Origin: JAHFLQ01 sp964432465
GTDB lineage: Bacteria > Patescibacteriota > Minisyncoccia > UBA6257 > WO2-44-18
NCBI GenBank assembly: GCA_964432465.1
Contig: CAYSNI010000021.1
Span: 1 to 12,187 of the forward strand
DNA: 12,187 nt
Reading direction: 5' to 3'
How positions within the stretch are numbered: the stretch's first letter is position 1; each line of letters begins with the position of its first letter. The translations under genes were made by a program, and so were the position numbers. The notes below the pieces were generated by a model. It did no database searches and was not told the origin of the DNA. It saw only the letters and a program-made list of their open reading frames with translations. Shown one piece after another: positions 1 through 7,190 of the stretch.

Positions 1-1
1 A

Positions 2-2980
2 GGAAGTATCGCTCAAACACTTTCAAGTTTGCGCGGTCTCATTCGCTCGAGCGAAGATATTGAGCGTGTCGGGCAATTTGTCAAACGGCTTTCAGAGCAT
101 GGTTTCAGCGCACAGAGTCAATTGACGGAAGTTTTTGGAAATCAGTTTGCCGAAAGAAAATACAACAGTGAAAAACAAGGATATGAATATCTGTCCGACA
201 AAAAGTTTTCTGCGTGGCAAGAAGTCATCGCCGACAGCAAAAAACTTGACGATGCACTTTCGGTCATGGAGTCGGCGTTCACTCATGGAGCAAATCCGGA
301 AGTGTTTGTGAAAAAACTAAATGGAATGAGTATAGGAGAAAGGAATCAATTTTTGGACTTATCTAAAAAATTTGCGACAAAAGATATTCCACCACAATTT
401 GTAGCGGACAATTTAGCATTATTGCAAAATTGTGATTTTCAAAAAGACGGACTCGCCATATTCACCACCTTTGAAGCACAGAAAAAGGGGCTAGAATATT
501 GTGTACAAGTTTGGAAACAAAATCCACAGAATATAGAAAATATTGCGAAGTTTTTCAATGAGGCGTTATCTTCTGAAATCAAAACGACAAGCAAAAAAGA
601 ATATAACGTCGGCAATATCAAAGGACTTTCCATTGATGAATTGGCTGATATTCAAGAAAATGTTGATGAGGAATTGGGTAGTGCAAAAGAAATAGTTAAG
701 CCAAACGAGAAACTCCGTGCCTACGCCCCCAAACTTTTACAATCCGCACTTAGCGAGCTATATGAAAACAAAAATTTTGGAGCAATCGCTAAAATTCAGG
801 AATCTATTGGTGGTTCTGCGGAAGCAGTATCGGCATTAGATCAAGCAAAAGCAAACACTCTTACTCAAAATGACCTCATCAAATTTATTCCGTCTCTTGG
901 CGGAGCAGAGGCGGGCGAACTTTTTCCGATAACATTTGGCAAAGCCAAAGAAATGATTTTCGCTAAATTGGCGACAGATCAAGATTTAGCTGATTACTTT
1001 GTTGAAAATCTTGATAAATACTATCAACAGCCGTGGGTAGCGGAAAATGTTGCAAAAGCAATTCAGCAATATTCGGTAGCTCAAAAATTTATCTATGCAG
1101 TCGAAAACGACCAAACAACTTGGAAAAACGAAACTTGGGTTGTTGATATTTTCGCAAAAGCAAAAGTTATAGTTGAAGAACACCAAAAACAGTTTGATCA
1201 AGATGATGACGGGCAAGACAGTTATGGATACAGTCATGGGAACGAAGGATTTAGTGAAACCGACCCATTTGAAAATCATCCGTGGCGCTTTGGCGGACGA
1301 CAAATCAGAATTGCGTCAGCAATTTCAGAACTGATGTCGGGTAAAACAAATGTTCAAGGGTTAAAGGAACTCGGAATCAATGGCAAGGAATTTTCCCCTT
1401 TACTTGCGGAAGCAAACGAGAAAGTAAATACTGCTTATCAAAATTTTCTTGAACAAATTCGCTCCAATACCGCTATCAAAGACGAGGATAAGCAAGCATT
1501 GCTCAATCCCGAATCTAGCTCGGTCAAAATGACTTCGTTGCTCAATAATATCCGCTCATTCGTTGCTAGATATTTTGTGCAAAGTGTTGAGGGAGATGTT
1601 ACGCGACTTTCAGAAATTGGAAATTTGAGCAATGACCTTGATCGAATTTTAGCCGAAGGATTCAGGCGATATATTAAAATCCATGAGGTTGATGTTCCAC
1701 TTTACGACAAACTTTATGAAGAATTTGATACCTTGCGAGAAACAGGACGCAGTCCTCTTGAAGTGTATTTAGGTCGTGATGGCATCTACGCATATATCGG
1801 CAGACACGCACAAGATGTGGCTCGTCGCAGAAAGCTCGGACTTGAAGGAAGGAAAAAATTAAAAGAGATGGGCGAGGTGGTAGAAATTCATCCGCAATAT
1901 ACCGTTTATCCTCGTTACTTCCGCGATAATATAAATCAAGAAACCAAGCGACAATTTTTGGAACAGGAAGGAATCAGTCCTGACGCAGACCCGCTTTTTT
2001 ATGATACCGGATACACGGGCACTATTCCCGAACAAATAATGAAAGTGATGGATTTTTCGCAGGAAGACATTGAGAGGAGAATCCGACTCCTTTCTGCTCC
2101 CTCTGTTCATCGTCGTGTCAAAGGTATTTCCGAAAACGCTCGATCAGAAATTATTGAGTACATAGAACATAATGCAAAAACAGAAAATACAGCGGAAGGA
2201 CTAATTATCGATAAGAAAACTGGAAAAATTCGCCACATTGCAAAACCAACCAACCCCGAAGAACAATTTTATTTCATGATGGTAAAGCAAGCGGTGGCGC
2301 GTCATTATTGGCTTCAAGAACAATTACACCATGAACCATCGGGAAATGTGAACCTTGATTCTGAACATTACACCATTCGCATACGACAAGAATATGCAAA
2401 ATTGCTTCCTTCGGACTTTATGCAAAATCCGAAAGAATTTTTGACACAGCATGGTGAAATGTTGAAAGGTAGTAAAGGCGAAGGAGAATACCCCGATGAA
2501 GAAGTTGTGTTGTTCAAAATGACCGATGGGACGGAAATTGTGGCAAAGAAAATCGAACTTCGCAAAGCGAAGGAAGCACGCAAAGAATTTTCCATTCTCA
2601 TTTCTGCTAAAAAAGCTGGTTTGCCAACCGCCGAACCCGTCGGTTTCCTGTCCGGCAAAGAAGATACTGACGGCAGTTATCTTCTGATGAAAAAAATTGA
2701 GGGTATATCAGGAAGAAATTTTGATAAATATTTAAGAGACACAGGGAAATTTACGGAAGAAAAAATCAAAAGTATTCTGCAACAAGTTGCGCAAAAGAAT
2801 AAAGAAATGGCTGAGCTATTTAGGACAACACTCAAGATTGACAAGCGATGGAGAATTAAAGATACTATCATTGAATTGAATGAGGTAACCGGAGAAGTTG
2901 AGAGTGTTGTTCCGATTGACTGGGAACGAGTGCAAAGCTTTAACCCCGCCACGCCAAAAGAAATAGACGAAATTACATAA
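2..2980 (+). CDS. Very large protein of unknown function with C-terminal kinase-like fold (5' end outside window)
   Basis: I do not recognise this family. The frame is open to the left edge, so the true start probably lies upstream; a TTG at 29 is the first possible start inside the window, and residue numbers here count from it (983 residues to the TAA). The protein looks soluble: I see no signal peptide or membrane segment. A largely helical first part is followed by an acidic, Asp/Gly-rich linker at about residues 389-415. The middle part carries an LGRDG block (Asp584) and a YDTGYTGTI block (Asp659), which resemble short acidic motifs of phosphotransfer or hydrolase folds but do not identify one. 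Residues ~824-967 look like a protein-kinase or aminoglycoside-phosphotransferase fold: a VAKK strand (Lys840), an EARKEF helix, a YLLMKKIEG hinge-like segment and a PIDWE block (Asp964) where the metal-binding Asp would be. The catalytic HxD...N loop is not canonical, so it may be a pseudokinase. Base composition is more AT-rich than in the genes downstream. Confidence 0.75.
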   Translation, partial: GSIAQTLSSLRGLIRSSEDIERVGQFVKRLSEHGFSAQSQLTEVFGNQFAERKYNSEKQGYEYLSDKKFSAWQEVIADSKKLDDALSVMESAFTHGANPEVFVKKLNGMSIGERNQFLDLSKKFATKDIPPQFVADNLALLQNCDFQKDGLAIFTTFEAQKKGLEYCVQVWKQNPQNIENIAKFFNEALSSEIKTTSKKEYNVGNIKGLSIDELADIQENVDEELGSAKEIVKPNEKLRAYAPKLLQSALSELYENKNFGAIAKIQESIGGSAEAVSALDQAKANTLTQNDLIKFIPSLGGAEAGELFPITFGKAKEMIFAKLATDQDLADYFVENLDKYYQQPWVAENVAKAIQQYSVAQKFIYAVENDQTTWKNETWVVDIFAKAKVIVEEHQKQFDQDDDGQDSYGYSHGNEGFSETDPFENHPWRFGGRQIRIASAISELMSGKTNVQGLKELGINGKEFSPLLAEANEKVNTAYQNFLEQIRSNTAIKDEDKQALLNPESSSVKMTSLLNNIRSFVARYFVQSVEGDVTRLSEIGNLSNDLDRILAEGFRRYIKIHEVDVPLYDKLYEEFDTLRETGRSPLEVYLGRDGIYAYIGRHAQDVARRRKLGLEGRKKLKEMGEVVEIHPQYTVYPRYFRDNINQETKRQFLEQEGISPDADPLFYDTGYTGTIPEQIMKVMDFSQEDIERRIRLLSAPSVHRRVKGISENARSEIIEYIEHNAKTENTAEGLIIDKKTGKIRHIAKPTNPEEQFYFMMVKQAVARHYWLQEQLHHEPSGNVNLDSEHYTIRIRQEYAKLLPSDFMQNPKEFLTQHGEMLKGSKGEGEYPDEEVVLFKMTDGTEIVAKKIELRKAKEARKEFSILISAKKAGLPTAEPVGFLSGKEDTDGSYLLMKKIEGISGRNFDKYLRDTGKFTEEKIKSILQQVAQKNKEMAELFRTTLKIDKRWRIKDTIIELNEVTGEVESVVPIDWERVQSFNPATPKEIDEIT

Positions 2981-3137
2981 GCCCGCGGAAGCTCCGCCCA
3001 AATTCCCTAAAAGAAATTAGCGAATCAGGCGGGTGATTCCCTCTCGCGGCATCAGGAGATTACATTTGCTGAAAGCCTAGGAATCCAGTAGGATAATCCA
3101 GTCCTTTGACAGTAAGAAATTAGAAAGAGGAGGAATC
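2981..3137 (+). promoter_or_regulatory. nrdJ leader: repeat-rich, probably structured 5' region
   Basis: This 157-nt gap holds no credible ORF. It contains a GCGGA/TCCGC hairpin with a 3-nt loop (2985-2997) that has no T-tract, so it is a weak terminator candidate for the upstream gene. A second hairpin, GAATCA/TGATTC with a 6-nt loop, lies at 3022-3039. The segment CCCGC (2982-2986) could instead pair with GCGGG (3029-3033), which would be exclusive with the first hairpin. Direct repeats are present: AAGAAATTAG at 3011-3020 and 3114-3123, and AATCCAGT at 3082-3089 and 3095-3102. GATAAT at 3092-3097 is a possible -10 box without a good -35 box. The strong Shine-Dalgarno AGGAGG (3128-3133) lies 4 nt before the GTG start of nrdJ. 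The stretch 3031-3059 has partial likeness to cobalamin riboswitch core elements, too incomplete to call. Confidence 0.4.
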
Positions 3138-5399
3138 GTGGCGAAAAATGTTGCTTTCACTAAAGTGAAGAAGCGCGACGGCTCTCTAGTAGATTTTGAT
3201 GCGGAAAAAATCGTTCAGGCCATTTGGAAGGCGATGCAGGTCGTCAGCGAAGGTGATGAAGATAAGGCGAAGATTGTGGCAGAGGCCGCAGTCGAAAATT
3301 TGATCAAAAAGCACAAGGCCTCCGGACCGCCGGGTATTGAAGAAATTCAGGACGTAGTCCAAGCCGCGTTGCTGCTGAGTGATTTTCCGAAAACCGCTAC
3401 TGCCTATATCCGCTATCGATTGAAGCGGGAGGAAATTCGTGAACAGCAGAGGGTGGTTCCTGAAAGAGTAAAAAAGCTTGTCGAGGAAAGTCGGCAGTAC
3501 TTTCGGGGTCCGATGTCTGAATTCGTTTTCTATCGGAGTTATTCTCGCTGGATCGAAGCGGAAGGCCGTCGGGAGACGTGGATTGAAGCCGTTGAACGCT
3601 ACATGCATTTCATGAAGGATAATCTCGGTAAAAAACTTTCGGAAAAGGAATATGAAGAGGTTCATGACGCGATTCTGAAGTTGAGCGTGATGCCTTCGAT
3701 GCGTTTGATGTGGAGTGCCGGTAAGGCGGCCGCGTCGACTAACGTTTGCGCCTACAATTGCGCGTTCATCGCGCCTAAAGAATTACAAGATTTCGCGGAG
3801 ATTATGTATCTCTCGATGTGCGGTACGGGTGTCGGCTTCTCGATTGAGGAGCAGAATGTCGGGATGTTGCCGATGATTAAACGCCAGACCGGGCACAAGA
3901 GAAAGACCCATGTTGTTCATGACAGTAAGGAAGGCTGGGGCGACGCGCTCCTGAAGGGGCTTGAGACTTGGTACGCGGGCGAGGATATTGATTTTGATTA
4001 CTCAAAATTACGTCCCGCCGGAGCTCGACTGCGCATCATGGGCGGAAGAAGCTCCGGTCCGAAGCCTCTGGTGGAACTGATGAAATTTGCGCGAAAAAAG
4101 ATCCTCAAGCGGCAGGGTCGTCGTCTCTCGACGATTGATGTTCATGACATTATTTGCAAGATTGGCGAGATCGTGGAGATGGGTGGAGTTCGGCGCAGTG
4201 CCCTTATTTCGCTTTCCGATCTTGATGATCTGTCGATGCGGTTTGCCAAATCCGGCAATTTTCAGGAGAACGACGGTCAACGGCATATGGCCAACATCTC
4301 GGTTGCGTACATGGAAAAGCCCTCGACAATCGAACTCTTGGATGAGTGGATTTCCCTAGCGAAGAGCGGATCCGGCGAACGCGGGATTTTCAATCGAGCT
4401 AGTCTTCTCACGCAAGCGCCCGAACGGCGCCGAGAGATCCTTTCTCGGGACGTCATGTTTTGCGGCACCAATCCGTGCGGGGAGATAGTTCTCAAATCAA
4501 AGCAGTTCTGCAACTTAACTGAAGTCGTCGCGCGAGCCGAAGACTCCGAAGAGACCTTGCTTAGAAAGATTCGAATCGCGACGATTATCGGTACTTATCA
4601 GGCGACACTGACTAATTTTCCATACCTCTCGAAAGAGTGGCGGAAGAATTGCGAAGAGGAGCGTTTGCTCGGGGTTTCAATTACCGGCCAATGGGATTGT
4701 CCCGCCGTTCGTAATGCGGAAACTCTTCGCAAGCTAAGGGACCGGGCGATTCGGGTGAATAAAACTTACGCCGATAAATTCGGCATCAATGAGTCAACGG
4801 CGATTACTTGTGTGAAGCCGTCGGGTACGGTGTCCCAGCTCGTGGATTCCGCTTCCGGCCTTCATACGCGGCACGCGCGGTACTATATCCGACGCATCCG
4901 CATCGGAGCGACGGATTCGATGTTCAAGATGTTGAAGGATCAGAAGGTCCCGCATGTTCCGGAAGTTAACTCGACGGAGGAGAACGCGACGAATTTTGTT
5001 TTGTCCTTTCCGGTGAAGGGACCGGCTGATTCTAAGTTCCGAAATGATATGTCCGCAATCGAACAGCTTGAATATTGGAAGATGCTCAAGGAAAATTATA
5101 CTGAGCATAATCCGTCTGCGACAATTTCGGTTGGTAAGCACGAGTGGATTGAGGTCGTGGCTTGGGTTTATAAGCATTGGGATTCAGTCGGCGGCCTTAC
5201 TTTCATCGCGCGCGAAGAAGGGGATAATGTTTACGAGCTCCCTCCATATGAGGAGATCGATAAGGAGCAATACGAGAAGTTGGTTGCCGAAATGCCGGAA
5301 ATTGATTTCTCGCGAATCTTGATTTACGAGAAGGAAGACGAAACCAAGGGCGCTCGTGAACTTGCGTGCGTCAGCGGTGTCTGTGATCTGACGATGTAA
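3138..5399 (+). CDS. nrdJ: Adenosylcobalamin-dependent ribonucleoside-triphosphate reductase (class II, monomeric type)
   Basis: Reduces ribonucleotides to deoxyribonucleotides in the cytoplasm, using adenosylcobalamin to make the active-site thiyl radical. At 753 residues it is close to the 739-residue Lactobacillus leichmannii enzyme. Residues ~6-97 form an ATP-cone (KKRDGS...FDAEKIVQAI), a regulatory domain that senses ATP/dATP. The barrel shows the YNCAF block (Cys208), NPCGE (Asn445, Cys447 as thiyl cysteine, Glu449) and a partner cysteine Cys458, 11 residues after Cys447 as in the L. leichmannii enzyme (408 and 419). The CVKPSGT block at ~558-564 and the C-terminal CVSGVC pair (Cys744 and Cys749, CX4C) for thioredoxin-type re-reduction also fit. 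All catalytic residues of this class are present, so it should be active. The GTG start follows a strong Shine-Dalgarno AGGAGG by 4 nt. The gene is monocistronic by layout: leader before it, terminator 4 nt after the stop. The triphosphate rather than diphosphate form is inferred from likeness to the monomeric enzyme. Confidence 0.95.
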   Translation: MAKNVAFTKVKKRDGSLVDFDAEKIVQAIWKAMQVVSEGDEDKAKIVAEAAVENLIKKHKASGPPGIEEIQDVVQAALLLSDFPKTATAYIRYRLKREEIREQQRVVPERVKKLVEESRQYFRGPMSEFVFYRSYSRWIEAEGRRETWIEAVERYMHFMKDNLGKKLSEKEYEEVHDAILKLSVMPSMRLMWSAGKAAASTNVCAYNCAFIAPKELQDFAEIMYLSMCGTGVGFSIEEQNVGMLPMIKRQTGHKRKTHVVHDSKEGWGDALLKGLETWYAGEDIDFDYSKLRPAGARLRIMGGRSSGPKPLVELMKFARKKILKRQGRRLSTIDVHDIICKIGEIVEMGGVRRSALISLSDLDDLSMRFAKSGNFQENDGQRHMANISVAYMEKPSTIELLDEWISLAKSGSGERGIFNRASLLTQAPERRREILSRDVMFCGTNPCGEIVLKSKQFCNLTEVVARAEDSEETLLRKIRIATIIGTYQATLTNFPYLSKEWRKNCEEERLLGVSITGQWDCPAVRNAETLRKLRDRAIRVNKTYADKFGINESTAITCVKPSGTVSQLVDSASGLHTRHARYYIRRIRIGATDSMFKMLKDQKVPHVPEVNSTEENATNFVLSFPVKGPADSKFRNDMSAIEQLEYWKMLKENYTEHNPSATISVGKHEWIEVVAWVYKHWDSVGGLTFIAREEGDNVYELPPYEEIDKEQYEKLVAEMPEIDFSRILIYEKEDETKGARELACVSGVCDLTM

Positions 5400-5403
5400 G
5401 CTA

Positions 5404-5438
5404 ATGCCTTCCGATTTAAGTCGGGGGGCATTTTTATT
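5404..5438 (+). terminator. Rho-independent terminator of nrdJ
   Basis: An 11-bp stem (5404-5414 with 5421-5431, including two G-U pairs) closes a 6-nt loop TTTAAG and is followed by a T-rich run TTTTTATTT. It starts 4 nt after the nrdJ stop codon. Confidence 0.9.
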
Positions 5439-5465
5439 TGTCTTTTTGGTAAAAATCGGTATAAT
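5438..5465 (+). promoter_or_regulatory. Promoter of malate synthase gene
   Basis: A perfect -10 box TATAAT lies at 5460-5465. A weak -35 box TTGTCT (4 of 6 to TTGACA) lies at 5438-5443, 16 nt upstream, directly after the nrdJ terminator. The predicted leader is about 20 nt and contains the ribosome binding site AAGGGG at 5481-5486, 5 nt before the ATG. Confidence 0.6.
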
Positions 5466-5491
5466 TAGGCCAGTTCGTTTAAGGGGATTGT

Positions 5492-7117
5492 ATGCGGCAA
5501 GTTCATCTTAAAGGGATGCAGCAACTCAAGGAGTTCGGCCTGGATGGTGCAGAGAGCATCCTCACTACAGAAGCTTTGGAGTTTGTCACTGATCTTCATG
5601 GCCGGTTTAATAAGAAGCGGTTGGAACTGATTGATGCGAGAAAAATCGTCCAGCAGAACATAAAGGCCGGTATTTTGCCGGACTTTCTTCCGGAGACGAA
5701 AGAGATTCGTCGGAGTAACTGGAAGATCTGGCCGATTCCTCAGCAGCTGTTGGATCGTCGCGTGGAGATCACAGGACCGGCAAGTAGTCCTAAATTGGTA
5801 ATCAAGGCGCACAACTCTGGCGCCAATGTTTTTATGGCCGATGCTGAAGATTCGGAATCGCCGACTTGGAAAAATATTGTCAGTGGACAGATCAATCTTT
5901 ATGAGGCGATCAGGAAGAAGCTGACCTACTCGGATAAAGAGAAAAACAAGACGTACGCGCTGAACGCGCGGACGGCCATTCTTTTCTTCCGCCCTCGAGG
6001 GTGGCATCTTGAAGAGGCGCATCTGACACTGAGTGGTGAGTCGGTTTCGGCTAGCCTGTTCGATTTTGGGTTGTATCTTTTCCATAACGCGTTGGAACTG
6101 CGTAAACATGGCAACGCTCCTTATTTCTATCTTCCGAAGATGGAGAGCTATCTGGAGGCGAGACTTTGGAATGAGGTTTTCGTGTATGCTTCGGATCGGC
6201 TCGGACTTCTGCCAGGTGAGATTAAGGCGACCGCTCTGATTGAAACTCTGCCGGCGGCTTTTCAGATGGCAGAGATTCTTTACGAGCTTCGGGCTCATTC
6301 TGCCGGCTTGAACTGCGGTCGATGGGATTACATCTTCAGCTACATCAAGCGTCTGCGGCACTATGATCGTTTCGTTCTGCCCGATCGCGGTCAGTTGACG
6401 ATGGATAAGGGCTTTCTCGCTTCTTACGTAAAGTTATTGATTCATACCTGTCATAAGCATGGCGCTCATGCCATGGGCGGAATGGCGGCTCAGCTTCCGA
6501 TCAAAGGAACGGATGACGAGAGCGTCAAAGCCAATCGTGAAGCGGAGCTGAAATTTAAGGCCGACAAGGCTCGGGAAGTGAAGGCCGGTCATGACGGCAC
6601 TTGGGTAGCGCATCCCGCTTTCGTGCCAATGGCAAAAGAAATTTTTGATCTCGTCATGAAGGGGAACAATCAGATTGATACCGTGCGTTCGGACGAGTAT
6701 CCTTCTGCGGAAGATCTTTTAAGGCCAATTGAAGGAGTGATTACCGAAGAAGGTGTTCGAAAGAATCTGGATGTCGGTATCCGCTATCTCTGGCACTGGC
6801 TCAGGGGAACTGGAGCAGTGGCTATCAATAATCTGATGGAGGATGCCGCGACCGCCGAGATTTCTCGGGCTCAGCTTTGGCAGTGGCTAAAGCACGGCGC
6901 GATGATGATTGATGGCCGAAAGGTAACTCTTGAGTTAATCAATGAGCTCTTGAGTGAGATTCAGTCTAAGGCATTTACTGATCCGGATTTGGATGACTCT
7001 TATGAAGATGCCGTGGAGCTCTTTATGAGCATGATTACCGGCGAGGAATTCGAGGAGTTCCTGACGATTCCGGGTTACGCAGAGCTACTGTGTAAAGAGT
7101 CGGAATGGACTCCGTAA
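5492..7117 (+). CDS. aceB: Malate synthase A
   Basis: Condenses glyoxylate with acetyl-CoA and water to malate and CoA, the second step of the glyoxylate shunt; cytoplasmic and Mg-dependent. The 541-residue length matches the A isoform (about 530-550), not the much longer G isoform. Family blocks are intact: RPRGWHL at 167-173 (substrate-binding Arg), ETLPAAFQMAE at 251-261 (Glu251 as metal ligand), the signature GLNCGRWDYIF at 272-282 (Asp279 as second metal ligand), GAHAMGGMAAQ at 324-334, DGTWVAHP at 368-375 and MEDAATAEIS at 449-458, in which Asp451 corresponds to the catalytic base of the E. coli enzyme. It should therefore be active. The ATG follows AAGGGG by 5 nt. The gene lies between two terminators and has its own TATAAT promoter, so it is a single-gene unit, with the isocitrate lyase homologue 73 nt downstream. 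A large antisense ORF over its 5' half is a shadow. Assignment is firm; the residue correspondences are by eye. Confidence 0.96.
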   Translation: MRQVHLKGMQQLKEFGLDGAESILTTEALEFVTDLHGRFNKKRLELIDARKIVQQNIKAGILPDFLPETKEIRRSNWKIWPIPQQLLDRRVEITGPASSPKLVIKAHNSGANVFMADAEDSESPTWKNIVSGQINLYEAIRKKLTYSDKEKNKTYALNARTAILFFRPRGWHLEEAHLTLSGESVSASLFDFGLYLFHNALELRKHGNAPYFYLPKMESYLEARLWNEVFVYASDRLGLLPGEIKATALIETLPAAFQMAEILYELRAHSAGLNCGRWDYIFSYIKRLRHYDRFVLPDRGQLTMDKGFLASYVKLLIHTCHKHGAHAMGGMAAQLPIKGTDDESVKANREAELKFKADKAREVKAGHDGTWVAHPAFVPMAKEIFDLVMKGNNQIDTVRSDEYPSAEDLLRPIEGVITEEGVRKNLDVGIRYLWHWLRGTGAVAINNLMEDAATAEISRAQLWQWLKHGAMMIDGRKVTLELINELLSEIQSKAFTDPDLDDSYEDAVELFMSMITGEEFEEFLTIPGYAELLCKESEWTP

Positions 7118-7124
7118 AAATAGC

Positions 7125-7155
7125 AAACCGCTCATTTACAATGAGCGGTTTTTTT
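7125..7155 (+). terminator. Rho-independent terminator of malate synthase gene
   Basis: An 11-bp perfect stem (AAACCGCTCAT with ATGAGCGGTTT) with loop TTACA is followed by a run of T. It begins 7 nt after the stop codon. Confidence 0.93.
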
Positions 7156-7163
7156 GTTATTCT
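7135..7163 (+). promoter_or_regulatory. Candidate promoter of isocitrate lyase-like gene, overlapping terminator
   Basis: TTTACA (7135-7140, 5 of 6 to the -35 consensus) lies in the loop of the preceding terminator. It is 17 nt upstream of TATTCT (7158-7163, 4 of 6 to the -10 consensus). The gene starts 27 nt further on, with a GGGAGG ribosome binding site. Box quality is moderate, but spacing is ideal and the same layout recurs before maf. Confidence 0.4.
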
Positions 7164-7190
7164 GCGGGTGTTCATTGAAAGGGAGGCCGG

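Noticed and set aside
2985..2997. Terminator of the first gene
   Set aside because: The stem is only 5 bp with a 3-nt loop and no T-tract follows; I could not call it a terminator.
3031..3060. Clear cobalamin riboswitch
   Set aside because: Only isolated pieces resemble the consensus; the conserved central segment and a closing stem are missing, so it is listed only as a possibility.
5465..6361. Antisense ORF of 298 codons over the malate synthase gene
   Set aside because: No family motifs, irregular composition, and the opposite strand carries an unmistakable conserved enzyme across the whole stretch; it is a shadow frame.
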